Shown piece by piece: positions 16,973 through 25,305 of a DNA stretch of 64,000 nucleotides. The notes beneath the pieces were generated by a model. It did no database searches. It saw nothing but the letters and a program-made list of their open reading frames with translations, and was not told the DNA's origin. This DNA comes from Faecalicatena fissicatena (lineage in GTDB: Bacteria > Bacillota > Clostridia > Lachnospirales > Lachnospiraceae): assembly GCA_001028025.1 (NCBI GenBank), contig LDAQ01000108.1:8209-72208 (forward strand). Direction: 5' to 3'. How positions within the stretch are numbered: position 1 is the stretch's first letter; every line of letters starts with the position of its first letter. Position numbers and translations under genes: made by a program.

Positions 16973-18229
16973 ATGGAAAATATAGTAGCACAGGTTTCCG
17001 GTGTTTTGTCTAACCTGGGAAGCTCTGTTTTGGTCATGGCAGTACTGTTTATTCTGGGTCTTGTATTTCGGGCCGGCTTTTCAAAGAGCCTCCGCGGCGG
17101 CATTTATGCAGGCATCGGACTGGCGGGGCTGAATGTAATCGTCAATGCGGCGATTGCGCAGCTGACACCCGCAATACAGGCATTTTCGGACCGGTTTGAT
17201 ACGAATCTCAATGTGGCAGACCTGGGGTGGGGAAGCTCCGGAATCGCATTTGCATGGCCTGGCCTTGCACTGGTTATTCTTGGAATTCTTGCCGTTAATG
17301 CACTGATGATCGTGCTGAAGCTTACAAAGACGATGTGGACGGATATCTGGAGCATCTGGCACGGCAATGTGGTGGGCGGTTTCGTTTGGGCGGCTACCGG
17401 AGGCAATATTACGCTGGGTGTCCTGGCGGGTGTGCTGTTTCTTGCGGTCGGTTCCATCATTGCAGACTGGACAGCCAAGGATTACCAGGAATTCAATGGG
17501 ATGCCGGGAATTGCTGTTCCGTGTACCGTGAATCTGATCGGACTTGTGGCAAAACCATTTAATGCATTGATAGAAAAAATACCGGGTCTGAGAGATATAG
17601 ATGCCTCCCCTGAAAACACGCGTAAAAGGATGGGCGTTTTCGGTGAACTTGGTGTCATGGGTGTTGTGATCGGGATTCTTATCGGGATTATGGCCGGCTA
17701 CCAGTACGGGGCGGTTCTGAACCTGGGCTTCCAGATTGGTGTTCTGATGGTATTTCTGCCGAAGACAGTTTCTGTGTTATGCGAAGGCGTAATACCTGTT
17801 GCCAATGCGATCACTGAATTTGTCCAGGAAAAGTTCGAGGGACGGGAACTGTATGTGGGCGTGGACTGCGCAGCACTGCTTGGACATCCGTCCGTTATGG
17901 CGGCGGCCGTAATCCTGTATCCTCTTATTATAATACTGGCAATGGTACTGCCGGGAAATGCACTGCTTCCGATTGCGTCTCTGGCGCTGATCCCATACTG
18001 GTGCGGAGCCTGCGCAGCACAGCTCAAAGGGAATGTCTTCCGTATTGTGCTGTTCCTACTGGTATGGTCGATACCTGTATTTTATATCGCTTCGGCCATG
18101 GCACCTATTCATACAGAGACTATGGGAATGCTCGGACTGGCAGACGCGTCTATCCAGAATTCCAGCCTTGATATGGGCGGTGATCCTCTGGGCGGGCTGA
18201 TTGTATGGCTGTTCAATCTGATTGGATAA
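16973..18229 (+). CDS. PTS galactitol-family permease IIC
   Basis: 418-residue integral membrane permease with about ten to eleven hydrophobic segments. The galactitol-family look is clear: N-terminal SLRGGIYAGIGLAGLNVIVN, then DLGWGSSGIAFAWPGLA, WTDIWSIWH, and the central GFQIGVLMVFLPKTVSVLCEGVIPV. It takes up and phosphorylates a sugar or polyol together with IIA and IIB. The start follows GAAAGGAATGGGG. Substrate cannot be named, but galactitol-type IIC proteins usually carry polyols or pentoses/tetritols. Confidence 0.88.
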   Translation: MENIVAQVSGVLSNLGSSVLVMAVLFILGLVFRAGFSKSLRGGIYAGIGLAGLNVIVNAAIAQLTPAIQAFSDRFDTNLNVADLGWGSSGIAFAWPGLALVILGILAVNALMIVLKLTKTMWTDIWSIWHGNVVGGFVWAATGGNITLGVLAGVLFLAVGSIIADWTAKDYQEFNGMPGIAVPCTVNLIGLVAKPFNALIEKIPGLRDIDASPENTRKRMGVFGELGVMGVVIGILIGIMAGYQYGAVLNLGFQIGVLMVFLPKTVSVLCEGVIPVANAITEFVQEKFEGRELYVGVDCAALLGHPSVMAAAVILYPLIIILAMVLPGNALLPIASLALIPYWCGACAAQLKGNVFRIVLFLLVWSIPVFYIASAMAPIHTETMGMLGLADASIQNSSLDMGGDPLGGLIVWLFNLIG

Positions 18230-18252
18230 CAGATTCAAAACTGGAGGATGAA

Positions 18253-18723
18253 ATGATTGTATTAGATGAAAATAATATTCTGCTGGACTGCAGTGCCGAG
18301 TCCAGTGAACAGGCGATCCGCCTGGCTGCGGACTGCCTGTACAGAAATGGATACATAGGTACACAATATGTGGAAGATGTACTGGAAAGGGAAAAGTCTT
18401 ATCCCACCGGGCTGCCGACAGATGACGTGATTACAGCGCTGCCCCATGCCAAGAGCGGGGATGTGCTACGGACCGGAGTAAGTGCAGTTCGCCTTCTCAG
18501 CCCCGTTGAGTTTGGCAACATGGCGGACAGCGATGAGAAGCTTCCGGCAGAGCTGATATTTATGCTTGCAAATGCTTCCGGAGCGGATTCACATCTTGAG
18601 GATTTGCAGGAACTGATGGAGTGCTTTTCACGCGTGGGCCTGCTGAGGGATCTGAAGGCGGCGGAAACACCGGCAGAATTTGCCCGGATATTTGCTGCCT
18701 GGGAGACATATCCGGAGTCATAG
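18253..18723 (+). CDS. PTS IIA component (mannitol/fructose-like)
   Basis: 156 residues from ATG 18253, chosen over the upstream in-frame start at 18205 because GGAGG at 18243-18247 lies between them. The phosphorylated histidine is H65 in TALPHAKSG, as in PTS_EIIA_2 proteins, preceded by the typical EREKSYPTGLPT. The C-terminal helices (DLQELMECFSRVGLLRDL) complete the fold. It accepts phosphate from HPr and passes it to IIB. It follows the permease gene by 23 bases. Confidence 0.88.
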   Translation: MIVLDENNILLDCSAESSEQAIRLAADCLYRNGYIGTQYVEDVLEREKSYPTGLPTDDVITALPHAKSGDVLRTGVSAVRLLSPVEFGNMADSDEKLPAELIFMLANASGADSHLEDLQELMECFSRVGLLRDLKAAETPAEFARIFAAWETYPES

Positions 18724-18744
18724 TGAGGGAAAGGGGGACATTTT

Positions 18745-19035
18745 GTGAAAAAAGTACTGATCGCGGGCGGCCTGTGTGGTACAACTATGCTGGTTGCAGC
18801 AGATAAGATAGAGGCCCGCTGTGCTGCGGCAGGAGTGACGGTGGCGGTTACGATCCAGAACCTGTGGGAGACGTCTTATGTCCGCCCGGGCTACGATCTG
18901 ATCATTGAGATGTTCCCCTATTTTGAGGATGTGCAGTGTCCTGTCATAAGCGGCAAACCGTTTATAAACCATGTGGGTGAAAAGGAGCTGCTCGGCAGCA
19001 TTGCCGGCTTATTATGTATGGAGGCGAGCGCATGA
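18745..19035 (+). CDS. Second PTS IIB-like protein
   Basis: 96 residues starting with GTG 18745, with AAGGGGGA seven bases before. KKVLIAGGLCGTTMLVAADKIEA resembles the IIB P-loop with a Cys at residue 11, but the loop is CGTT rather than CGTG. The remainder (NLWETSYVRPGYDLIIEMFPYFEDVQCPVISGKPFINH) has alternating strands and helices of the galactitol-IIB type. Having two IIB-like proteins in one operon is unusual. It ends four bases into the NifS-like gene, so they are coupled. It could alternatively be a regulatory or structural IIB paralogue. Confidence 0.6.
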   Translation: MKKVLIAGGLCGTTMLVAADKIEARCAAAGVTVAVTIQNLWETSYVRPGYDLIIEMFPYFEDVQCPVISGKPFINHVGEKELLGSIAGLLCMEASA

Positions 19036-20183
19036 TTTATGCAGATTACGCGGCTGCAACGCCGCTGGATCCTATGGTATCAGAACAAATGCTGCCCTAC
19101 CTGACGGAGTATTTTTATAATCCGTCGGCGCTGTATCCTCAGGCGCGGCAGGTTCATGGGGCGGTGGAGCGGGCAAGAGGACAGGCAGCAGATCTGATCG
19201 GAGCTCCCGCAGAGAGGATTATTTTTACATCCGGCGGCACGGAGGGCGATAACCTGGCTGTTCTGGGTACGGCCCTGCATGCAGGCCAGCATAAGCGTCA
19301 CCTGATAACAAGCTCCATTGAACATCATGCACTCCTGGAAACCTGTGTATGGCTGGAGCAGAGAGGCTTTCGGGTTACCCGGCTGCCGGTTGACTCAAGG
19401 GGAATTGTAGATCCCCACGATCTGCAGGCGGCAATGACAGAGGATACATTTCTGGTATCCATTATGTGGGTGAATAACGAACTGGGAACCATACAGGACA
19501 TTCCTGAGCTGGCGCGTATTGCACATGCGGGAGGGGCCTGGTTCCATACCGATGCCGTGCAGGCCGTGACGACGCAGGAGATTGATGTTGAGGCGGCAGG
19601 GATTGATCTGCTGACGCTGTCCTCACATAAATTCTATGGCCCGAAAGGTGCGGGTGCTCTGTACGTGCGGGAAGGTGTGCCGCTTTGTCCGATGCAGCAC
19701 GGCGGGCAGCAGGAGCATCAGCTGCGGGGTGGAACAGAAAATGTGCCGGCACTTATCGGTATGGGTGCGGCGGCACAGCGTCTGAAAGAACGTGCAGAAG
19801 CGATGAGAGCCGATATGAAACGGTGGAAAACCCGGATCATTCAGGAACTGGCAGTGGTGGATGGAATCCGCATTGACAGTCCCCCGGAATGCAGTGCGGA
19901 TTCCATTCTTCATCTGTCCTTTTATGGAATAGAGGCAGAGGGGATGCTATTCTGGCTTGCAAGGGCGGGGATTCAGGTTTCTATGGGATCAGCGTGCAAT
20001 TCGCTGAGTGTGGAACCGTCCCATGTAGTAAGGGCTATCGGACTTTCGGAAGAATGGGCCCGGGGCGGGATCAGACTCTCACTGGGATGCGGACTGACAG
20101 ATGAAAAGGTTGGAGAATTAATTAAAGGATTGAAAGAAACGGCCAGACGCCTGCGAAGTGCAGACGGGCTGACGAATGAATAA
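19032..20183 (+). CDS. Cysteine desulfurase-like (NifS/IscS) PLP enzyme
   Basis: 383 residues of class V aminotransferase fold from ATG 19032; its first codon overlaps the previous stop. The opening MIYADYAAATPLDP, ESGGTEGDN-type loop (TSGGTEGDNLAV), SIEHHALLE, DAVQAV, PLP lysine K200 in SSHKFYGPKG and catalytic Cys C322 in GSACNSLSVEPSHVV are all intact. Biochemically it should take sulfur from cysteine, giving alanine. No IscU, SufU, tRNA-thiolation or NAD genes are near; it sits inside a sugar PTS operon, which suggests a special sulfur-transfer or C-S/C-N lyase role for this pathway. Confidence 0.88.
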   Translation: MIYADYAAATPLDPMVSEQMLPYLTEYFYNPSALYPQARQVHGAVERARGQAADLIGAPAERIIFTSGGTEGDNLAVLGTALHAGQHKRHLITSSIEHHALLETCVWLEQRGFRVTRLPVDSRGIVDPHDLQAAMTEDTFLVSIMWVNNELGTIQDIPELARIAHAGGAWFHTDAVQAVTTQEIDVEAAGIDLLTLSSHKFYGPKGAGALYVREGVPLCPMQHGGQQEHQLRGGTENVPALIGMGAAAQRLKERAEAMRADMKRWKTRIIQELAVVDGIRIDSPPECSADSILHLSFYGIEAEGMLFWLARAGIQVSMGSACNSLSVEPSHVVRAIGLSEEWARGGIRLSLGCGLTDEKVGELIKGLKETARRLRSADGLTNE

Positions 20184-20205
20184 GGAAACAGGAGGAAGAT
20201 ATAGA

Positions 20206-21039
20206 ATGTTAGTGAACACAAAGGAAATGCTGGAGAATGCAAGGCAGGGAACCTATGCCCTGCCGGCCCCGGATTTTGTTGACCTTGACTCGGCACGTGT
20301 ATTTGTTAAAACTGCGGAAAGGCTGCAGAAACCGCTGATTCTTTCTTATGCACAGGCGTTGGAGAATATGCTGTCACTGGAGGAGGCCGCAGCGATTGGA
20401 TGTCTGCTGGGCAGAGAGTCCAGTGTACCGGTGGCTCTTCATCTTGATCATGGGATGGACCGGGAATTTATCGGGCGTGCAATTGAACTGGGATTCACCT
20501 CGGTCATGATTGATGCGTCAGACAAGAGTTTTGAGGAAAATGTGCGGTGCACAAGTGAGATCGTGCGGCTTGCGCATGACAGTAATGTGACGGTGGAAGC
20601 GGAGATCGGGCATGTGGGGCAGGGGGATAATTTTGCTTCATTCGAGAATTCCGAATCTGTTTATACAATGCCTGAGGAGGCCGCAGAATTTGTGGCTCAG
20701 ACGGAGGTGGATTCACTGGCGGTTTCTATCGGTACGGTACACGGTATTTATAAAAATCTGAAAAGTCCTGTGCTGAGCTTTGACTGTCTGCATAAGCTGG
20801 CGGAGAAGATTCAGGTTCCGCTGGTGCTTCACGGCGGTTCCGGTACCGGGGATGACAATCTGCACCGGTGTGCGGTTGAGGGGATCTCTAAAATCAATAT
20901 ATTTACAGACTTTCTGACGGCAGCTATGGAGCAGATCCAGAAAGATTCCGCGGCAGATTATCTTGCAGTTAAGCGGGCGGCCAACAGGGGAATGGCAGAT
21001 GTATTAGAACATTACTATTCTGTGTTTGCCGGGAACTGA
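20206..21039 (+). CDS. Class II (zinc) fructose-bisphosphate aldolase family
   Basis: 277 residues from ATG 20206; AGGAGG at 20191-20196 excludes the earlier ATG 20176. It fits the GatY/KbaY/FbaA family: HLDHGMD with the first zinc His, EAEIGHVGQGD, IGTVHGIY and LVLHGGSGTGDD with further zinc ligands, then KINIFTDF. It should split a ketose 1-phosphate or 1,6-bisphosphate to dihydroxyacetone phosphate plus an aldehyde. It is the likely central cleavage step of the operon. The exact sugar is not readable from sequence. Confidence 0.9.
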   Translation: MLVNTKEMLENARQGTYALPAPDFVDLDSARVFVKTAERLQKPLILSYAQALENMLSLEEAAAIGCLLGRESSVPVALHLDHGMDREFIGRAIELGFTSVMIDASDKSFEENVRCTSEIVRLAHDSNVTVEAEIGHVGQGDNFASFENSESVYTMPEEAAEFVAQTEVDSLAVSIGTVHGIYKNLKSPVLSFDCLHKLAEKIQVPLVLHGGSGTGDDNLHRCAVEGISKINIFTDFLTAAMEQIQKDSAADYLAVKRAANRGMADVLEHYYSVFAGN

Positions 21040-21050
21040 GGGGGAGAATG

Positions 21051-21746
21051 ATGGAAAAGTATAGAATACGGACACCGTTTTTTGTTATAAACCCCAAGGC
21101 ATACGTCTATGGGGAACAGGCGCTGGAACTGGCGCGGTATGCAGATAAGCTGGCGGAGCAGTATGATGTGGATATATTTTTTACCGGCCAGCTGGTGGAT
21201 CTGCGGCTGATCAGCCAGGAAGCGGAACATCTGATTATTACAGCACAGCATATGGATGGTCTGCATCCGGGCAGCGGAATGGGGCATGTGCTGCCCGAGG
21301 CGCTGGCCGATATCGGCGTGAAGGCAACATTCCTCAATCATGCAGAGCATGCGATGCCGTTTGCACAGCTGGCAAAAGCGATGGCACGCGCCGATGAGCT
21401 GGGCATTCTGACGATCGTGTGCGCGGATACTGTGGAGGAGGCCAAAGCGCTGGCTATGCTGCATCCGGATATTATGGTCTGCGAGCCAACCTCTTTGATC
21501 GGAACCGGTACGGTCAGCGATCAGAATTATATGGCGGCCACAAATGAGGCAGTTAAAACGGTTTCCCCCGGGACGCTTGTTTTGCAGGCAGCAGGAATCA
21601 GTACCGGTCAGGATGTGTATGGGGCAATTATGTCGGGGGCGGACGGCACGGGCGGTACCAGCGGCATCGTGGCGGCGCCGGACCCGTTTAAGGCTCTTGA
21701 TGAGATGATTGAGGCTCTGGTACGGGCAAAAAATGACAGAAAGTGA
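21051..21746 (+). CDS. Triosephosphate-isomerase-like protein (archaeal-type TIM)
   Basis: 231 residues, the short form seen in archaeal TpiA and in tetrulose-phosphate isomerases of erythritol pathways. The TIM catalytic set appears intact: Lys in FVINPKAY, His in FLNHAEHAM and Glu in VCEPTSLIGTG, with a phosphate loop near GADGTGGTSGIV. GGGGGAG precedes; ATG 21051 is better spaced than the adjacent ATG 21048. As a second TIM in a sugar operon it probably isomerises a product of the aldolase or a four-carbon phosphate rather than serving glycolysis. That is inference. Confidence 0.8.
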   Translation: MEKYRIRTPFFVINPKAYVYGEQALELARYADKLAEQYDVDIFFTGQLVDLRLISQEAEHLIITAQHMDGLHPGSGMGHVLPEALADIGVKATFLNHAEHAMPFAQLAKAMARADELGILTIVCADTVEEAKALAMLHPDIMVCEPTSLIGTGTVSDQNYMAATNEAVKTVSPGTLVLQAAGISTGQDVYGAIMSGADGTGGTSGIVAAPDPFKALDEMIEALVRAKNDRK

Positions 21747-21755
21747 GAGAGATTA

Positions 21756-22271
21756 ATGAAAATTTACCAGGATACGATTATTGTACAGTCTAACGGTTCA
21801 CGTCCTTCCTATCACAATGTGACAGAACAGGTGCGTGCCATCGCCGCAGCCAGCGGGATAGAGAATGGTATGTGCGTGGTGCAGTCACCGCATACGACGT
21901 GCTCTGTTATCTTTGAGGAATATGTTCATGATACGGATTTTAACGGGGATGAATTTCTGCAGGTTGATTTGAACCGCATACTGGACCGCATTATTCCGAG
22001 AGAAAGAACAGAGGATATGGAGTACCGGTATCCGGGTCCGAAACATCTGGACTTTTTGATGGGGCTGGACGACCCTCAGTATCCCTGTGACCCGGCAACA
22101 ATACTGAATGGAGACGCTCATATCCGTGCCTCATTTTTCGGGGCCAGTGAAACCTTTATCCTGCGGGAGGGCAGCCTGATGATCGGATCGGTGGGGTATA
22201 TCTATTTTATTGACTGGGATCAGAACCGCTCACGGGAGCGCAAGTGTCATGTCATGATTATGGGAGAGTAG
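21756..22271 (+). CDS. YjbQ family protein (UPF0047)
   Basis: 171 residues with the YjbQ signature: SPHTTCSVIFEEY near residues 48-60 and NGDAHIRASFFGAS near 125-138. Family members have weak thiamin-phosphate-synthase activity in vivo, but their usual role is unknown. It is the last gene of the SorC-controlled operon and is followed by a strong terminator. Its last 19 codons and the terminator are repeated exactly at 29975-30126. Operon placement with aldolase and isomerase hints at a sugar-phosphate role. Confidence 0.88.
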   Translation: MKIYQDTIIVQSNGSRPSYHNVTEQVRAIAAASGIENGMCVVQSPHTTCSVIFEEYVHDTDFNGDEFLQVDLNRILDRIIPRERTEDMEYRYPGPKHLDFLMGLDDPQYPCDPATILNGDAHIRASFFGASETFILREGSLMIGSVGYIYFIDWDQNRSRERKCHVMIMGE

Positions 22272-22363
22272 TACACTCAAAGGCCCCCCGTAATATAAGC
22301 CCTGGGGGCGGATATTACGGGGGGCCAGTTTATTAAAGTTGATTTACCAGTTCCCGGGTAACC
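22212..22363 (+). repeat. 152-bp direct repeat, left copy
   Basis: Identical base for base to 29975-30126. It covers the last 19 codons of the YjbQ gene, the terminator and the tail of a MATE gene read on the minus strand. Together the two copies bracket the kinase/aldolase/ABC/ROK cassette. Confidence 0.95.
22282..22326. terminator. Terminator of the PTS/aldolase operon
   Basis: Fifteen-base perfect arms GGCCCCCCGTAATAT / ATATTACGGGGGGCC with a 15-base loop, followed by AGTTTATT. Duplicated at 30045-30089. Confidence 0.8.
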
Positions 22364-22700
22364 CCCAGCAGTTTAGGCAGCAGCAGGATACTTATGACGA
22401 TAAACACGAACGTGCGGGCAAATGAAATAATTGCGGACACAAGCTGGTGCATAAAACAGCAGGACACCCAGGTAGGCTTTACAGTTTGCTACCAGGATAT
22501 AGGTTGAGACTAACAGGCGTACCAGTGGTTCCAGAAATAAACTGCCAGCAGCCAATATATTAATACTGAGCAGCAGAGAAGTTGCAATAATCAAAGAGAG
22601 GTCCTGGTTGGCCTCTTTTTTCTTTATGTCCGGCGTACAGACCAACGACAGTAGGGATCTGATGCAGCTTTTCTATTTTACGCCTGCCACCCGGCTGCTC
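22364..22700 (-). pseudogene. Chimeric pseudogene: MATE exporter remnants fused to a SorC remnant
   Basis: Read on the minus strand, this is a broken copy of the MATE gene at 30096-31460. Bases 22364-22442 match 30235-30313; 22443-22620 match 31030-31207; two internal stretches (108 bp and about 716 bp) are missing. The 108-bp loss lies between two GGTAACC motifs in the intact copy. Bases 22623-22700 then match part of the SorC gene (about 14394-14470) at roughly four of five positions, in an unrelated frame. A 90-codon open frame runs through the fusion but is not a plausible protein. The remaining 22701-22888 is AT-rich with no gene seen. Confidence 0.85.
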
Positions 22701-22888
22701 CGTCAATTCCAGGACAGCATGGAACTGGACTTGTCCGGTATTTTTTTGGAAAAGGTAGTAAATTTATTTTGGAATCTTATATTTGTATAATTTAATAAAA
22801 AAAAATAAGAATTAAGGACTCTATTATATCGAAAACAATAATAATACTGGGCATATATACTAAAAATATTTAAAATAAATTTTGAATA

Positions 22889-22917
22889 TTGACATATAAC
22901 TTAATATTAGTTAGAAT
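22889..22917 (+). promoter_or_regulatory. Predicted promoter of the deoxysugar cassette
   Basis: TTGACA, 17 bases, TAGAAT. TAATATTA occurs at 22902 and again just after the -10 as an inverted pair, a possible operator. Confidence 0.6.
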
Positions 22918-22956
22918 AATATTATCGAAAAGGAAATATTAAACAGGAGGAAGGCA

Positions 22957-24441
22957 ATGAAGAAGCAGATATGTATTGCGGCAGACCTGGGAGCCAGTGG
23001 TGGAAAGATGGCGAGAGGATACTTCGATGGAGAACACCTTGAGATTGGAGATTATTTTGATTTCCCAAATCAGCCGATGTCATTGAATGGAAATCTATAC
23101 TGGAATCTGTTTGCACTTTACAATAACATATTAAAGGGACTTGACTTTTACTCCAGAGAGCAGGGGGCGGCCACGATCGGTATTGATACGTGGGGGGCAA
23201 GTTATGGATTTCTGGATAAGAGAGGGAGACTCCTGGAGCCGGTTTATCATTATCGCGATTTGAGGACAGAACAGTCCCTGGAGAAATCCTACGAAGTGCT
23301 ATCAAAGAGAAAGCTGTTTGAACTCACAGGATGTCAGCCCAATCGCTCCTATACATTGCCTCAGCTTTATTCTTACATAGAATATGGGGACAAGATCATA
23401 GAGTTGGCAGATAAGATGCTTTTTCTGCCGGATTTGCTGGGATATTTTCTCTGTGGGGAGATATCAACCGAACGTTCAATTGCAGGAACATCGGGATTAA
23501 TGAAGCCGGAGCAGGATGACTGGGCGTGGGAGGTATTTGAGCAGCTGGGCATACCGGAAAGAATGCTGACGGATATTACCGATACAGGAACGGTGAAAGG
23601 ACACGTTCTTCCGGAAATTGCTTCCATCACGAGGACGAGTGAAACGAAGGTCATAGCAGTGCCGGGACATGATACAGCGTCGGCGGTTGTGGGAATCCCG
23701 GGATTTGGTATGAACCAGGTGTACTTAAGCATTGGAACTAATATTAATATGGGAATCGAACTTTCCCGCAGCATAGCCAACGATAAGGCATATGAAGGTG
23801 GATTTAAAAATGCGGGAGTTATAGAAGACAGGAAAATCCTATACCGTGATTTCGCGGCATTCTGGCTTTTGAATGAACTGAGAAGAACATGGAAAGCCGA
23901 GGGAAATGAATATGAGTATGAGACAATGATGGATATGGCTCTTTCATGTAAATCGAAGCGGGTGTATGTGGATACCGACGACACACAGCTAAACAATGCG
24001 GGAGGCAACGCAAAAGAGAAAATAAATACCTATCTGGAGCGAACCGGGCAGCAGATATTACAGACGGATGCAGAATTTGTCCGCTGTATACTTGAAAGTA
24101 TTGCATTGAAAGTGATGTATTGTATTGAGTATTTGAAAAAGGAGCTTGAGATTCCGGTAGAAAAAGTGTCGGGAGTTAATGGCGGAAGCCGGAACTATGT
24201 ACTGATGCAGTTCATCAGCGATGCATTAGGAATGCCTGTTTATGGAGGTATGCCATATGCAACACTGGCCGGTAATATATTGACACAGATGTATTCTATG
24301 AGGGAAGTGACAACCATTGAGGAGATCCGGGAATTATCTGCAAATTCATTTGAAATGAAGGAATATCAGCCTCACGCGGAGGAAAAAGAACGTTGGAAGG
24401 AAGATTTGCAGAAAATGAAAGAAAAAGGTATCTGCAAATAA
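22957..24441 (+). CDS. Rhamnulokinase-like FGGY kinase
   Basis: 494-residue sugar kinase. The N-terminal loop IAADLGASGGKMARGYFDG and GIDTWGASYGFLDKRG are typical of the RhaB branch, as are CQPNRSYTLPQLYSY, FLPDLLGYFLCGE and AVPGHDTASAVVGIP. The C-terminal nucleotide block is VSGVNGGSRNYVLMQFISDALGMPVYGG. It likely phosphorylates rhamnulose, fuculose or a related 6-deoxyketose at C1. AGGAGG lies before ATG 22957. It is followed closely by a class II aldolase, the normal next enzyme. No sugar isomerase gene is present in the cassette. Confidence 0.85.
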   Translation: MKKQICIAADLGASGGKMARGYFDGEHLEIGDYFDFPNQPMSLNGNLYWNLFALYNNILKGLDFYSREQGAATIGIDTWGASYGFLDKRGRLLEPVYHYRDLRTEQSLEKSYEVLSKRKLFELTGCQPNRSYTLPQLYSYIEYGDKIIELADKMLFLPDLLGYFLCGEISTERSIAGTSGLMKPEQDDWAWEVFEQLGIPERMLTDITDTGTVKGHVLPEIASITRTSETKVIAVPGHDTASAVVGIPGFGMNQVYLSIGTNINMGIELSRSIANDKAYEGGFKNAGVIEDRKILYRDFAAFWLLNELRRTWKAEGNEYEYETMMDMALSCKSKRVYVDTDDTQLNNAGGNAKEKINTYLERTGQQILQTDAEFVRCILESIALKVMYCIEYLKKELEIPVEKVSGVNGGSRNYVLMQFISDALGMPVYGGMPYATLAGNILTQMYSMREVTTIEEIRELSANSFEMKEYQPHAEEKERWKEDLQKMKEKGICK

Positions 24442-24477
24442 TACATGAAGGATCATGCATGAAAAAGGAGAAGAAGA

Positions 24478-25176
24478 ATGAGCGAAAATTACAAGGAAAA
24501 AATGAAGGAACTGGGAATATCTGAGGAGGTGGTAAATCAGGTACTGGCTGTAGCGAAGCGCATGGACGACAAAGGTCTGGTGAATTCTTTTGCAGGAAAT
24601 ATTTCTGCAAAAGTGGATGGTAAAATTTATATTACGCCAACCGGACAAAATAAGGGGCTTCTTACACCGGAGAAGATTGCAGTTGTGAATCCGGATGGAG
24701 AGCGCATCTTTGGGATGAAAGAGACATCGGAAATCATTATGCACAGCATGGCTTATGATATCTGTGAAGAGAACGGCTGGGATGTGGGCGGAGTTGTTCA
24801 CAGCCATTCGAAAGTACTGACTGCATTCTCTATGGCGGGGCTGGATGTAGAGACAACGGCACTTCCGGAAATGATGGGAAACTTCCATAAGATTCCATGT
24901 GCGCCATATGGGGCGCCGGGAACAAAGTTCATTATGACGATGGCAGAGCCTTATTTTGCGGAGGGTTACAGAATCGTACTCCTGGGAAATCACGGCAGCC
25001 TTGCAGTAGGAAAGACCGTGGAGGAAGCCATGAATGTTGTGGAAGCATGCGAATCCATAGCAGAACAGATTCTAATTACAAAATATATTCTTGGCGGGGA
25101 AGATTCGCTGGATGTGGATGAAATAGCAAGATTCTTTGACATTTATAAAGAGAACCGTTCAGGAAGAGTAAAGTAA
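24478..25176 (+). CDS. Class II aldolase/adducin family (fuculose- or rhamnulose-1-phosphate aldolase type)
   Basis: 232 residues. FAGNISAKVDGKIYITPTG, a Glu-rich loop before VVHSHSKVLTAFS (two zinc His), then LLGNHGSLAVGKTVEEA with the third zinc His, are those of FucA-type aldolases. The expected reaction is cleavage of L-fuculose- or L-rhamnulose-1-phosphate to dihydroxyacetone phosphate and lactaldehyde. GGAGAAG precedes ATG 24478, 36 bases after the kinase stop. Adducin-family relatives with other substrates (ribulose phosphate epimerase, methylthioribulose dehydratase) cannot be ruled out. Confidence 0.85.
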   Translation: MSENYKEKMKELGISEEVVNQVLAVAKRMDDKGLVNSFAGNISAKVDGKIYITPTGQNKGLLTPEKIAVVNPDGERIFGMKETSEIIMHSMAYDICEENGWDVGGVVHSHSKVLTAFSMAGLDVETTALPEMMGNFHKIPCAPYGAPGTKFIMTMAEPYFAEGYRIVLLGNHGSLAVGKTVEEAMNVVEACESIAEQILITKYILGGEDSLDVDEIARFFDIYKENRSGRVK

Positions 25177-25305
25177 CAGGAAAGAATTTCTACTCCCCGT
25201 GGTGGGAGAGAGATATATCCCCAGGGCATACTGCCCGAAGGGAAAAGTTTTGCAGTAAAGCAGCGGAACAAGGAAAACCACGTAAAAGAGATGGAGGAAA
25301 AAAGT

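Noticed and set aside
22373..22645. 90-codon open frame at the left edge of the cassette
   Set aside because: It crosses the junction of MATE and SorC fragments and starts in an unrelated frame of the SorC piece; it is pseudogene sequence.
25222..25240. Small GGGCA/TGCCC hairpin before the binding-protein gene as a terminator
   Set aside because: Five-base stem without a T-run; the genes on either side appear to be one operon.
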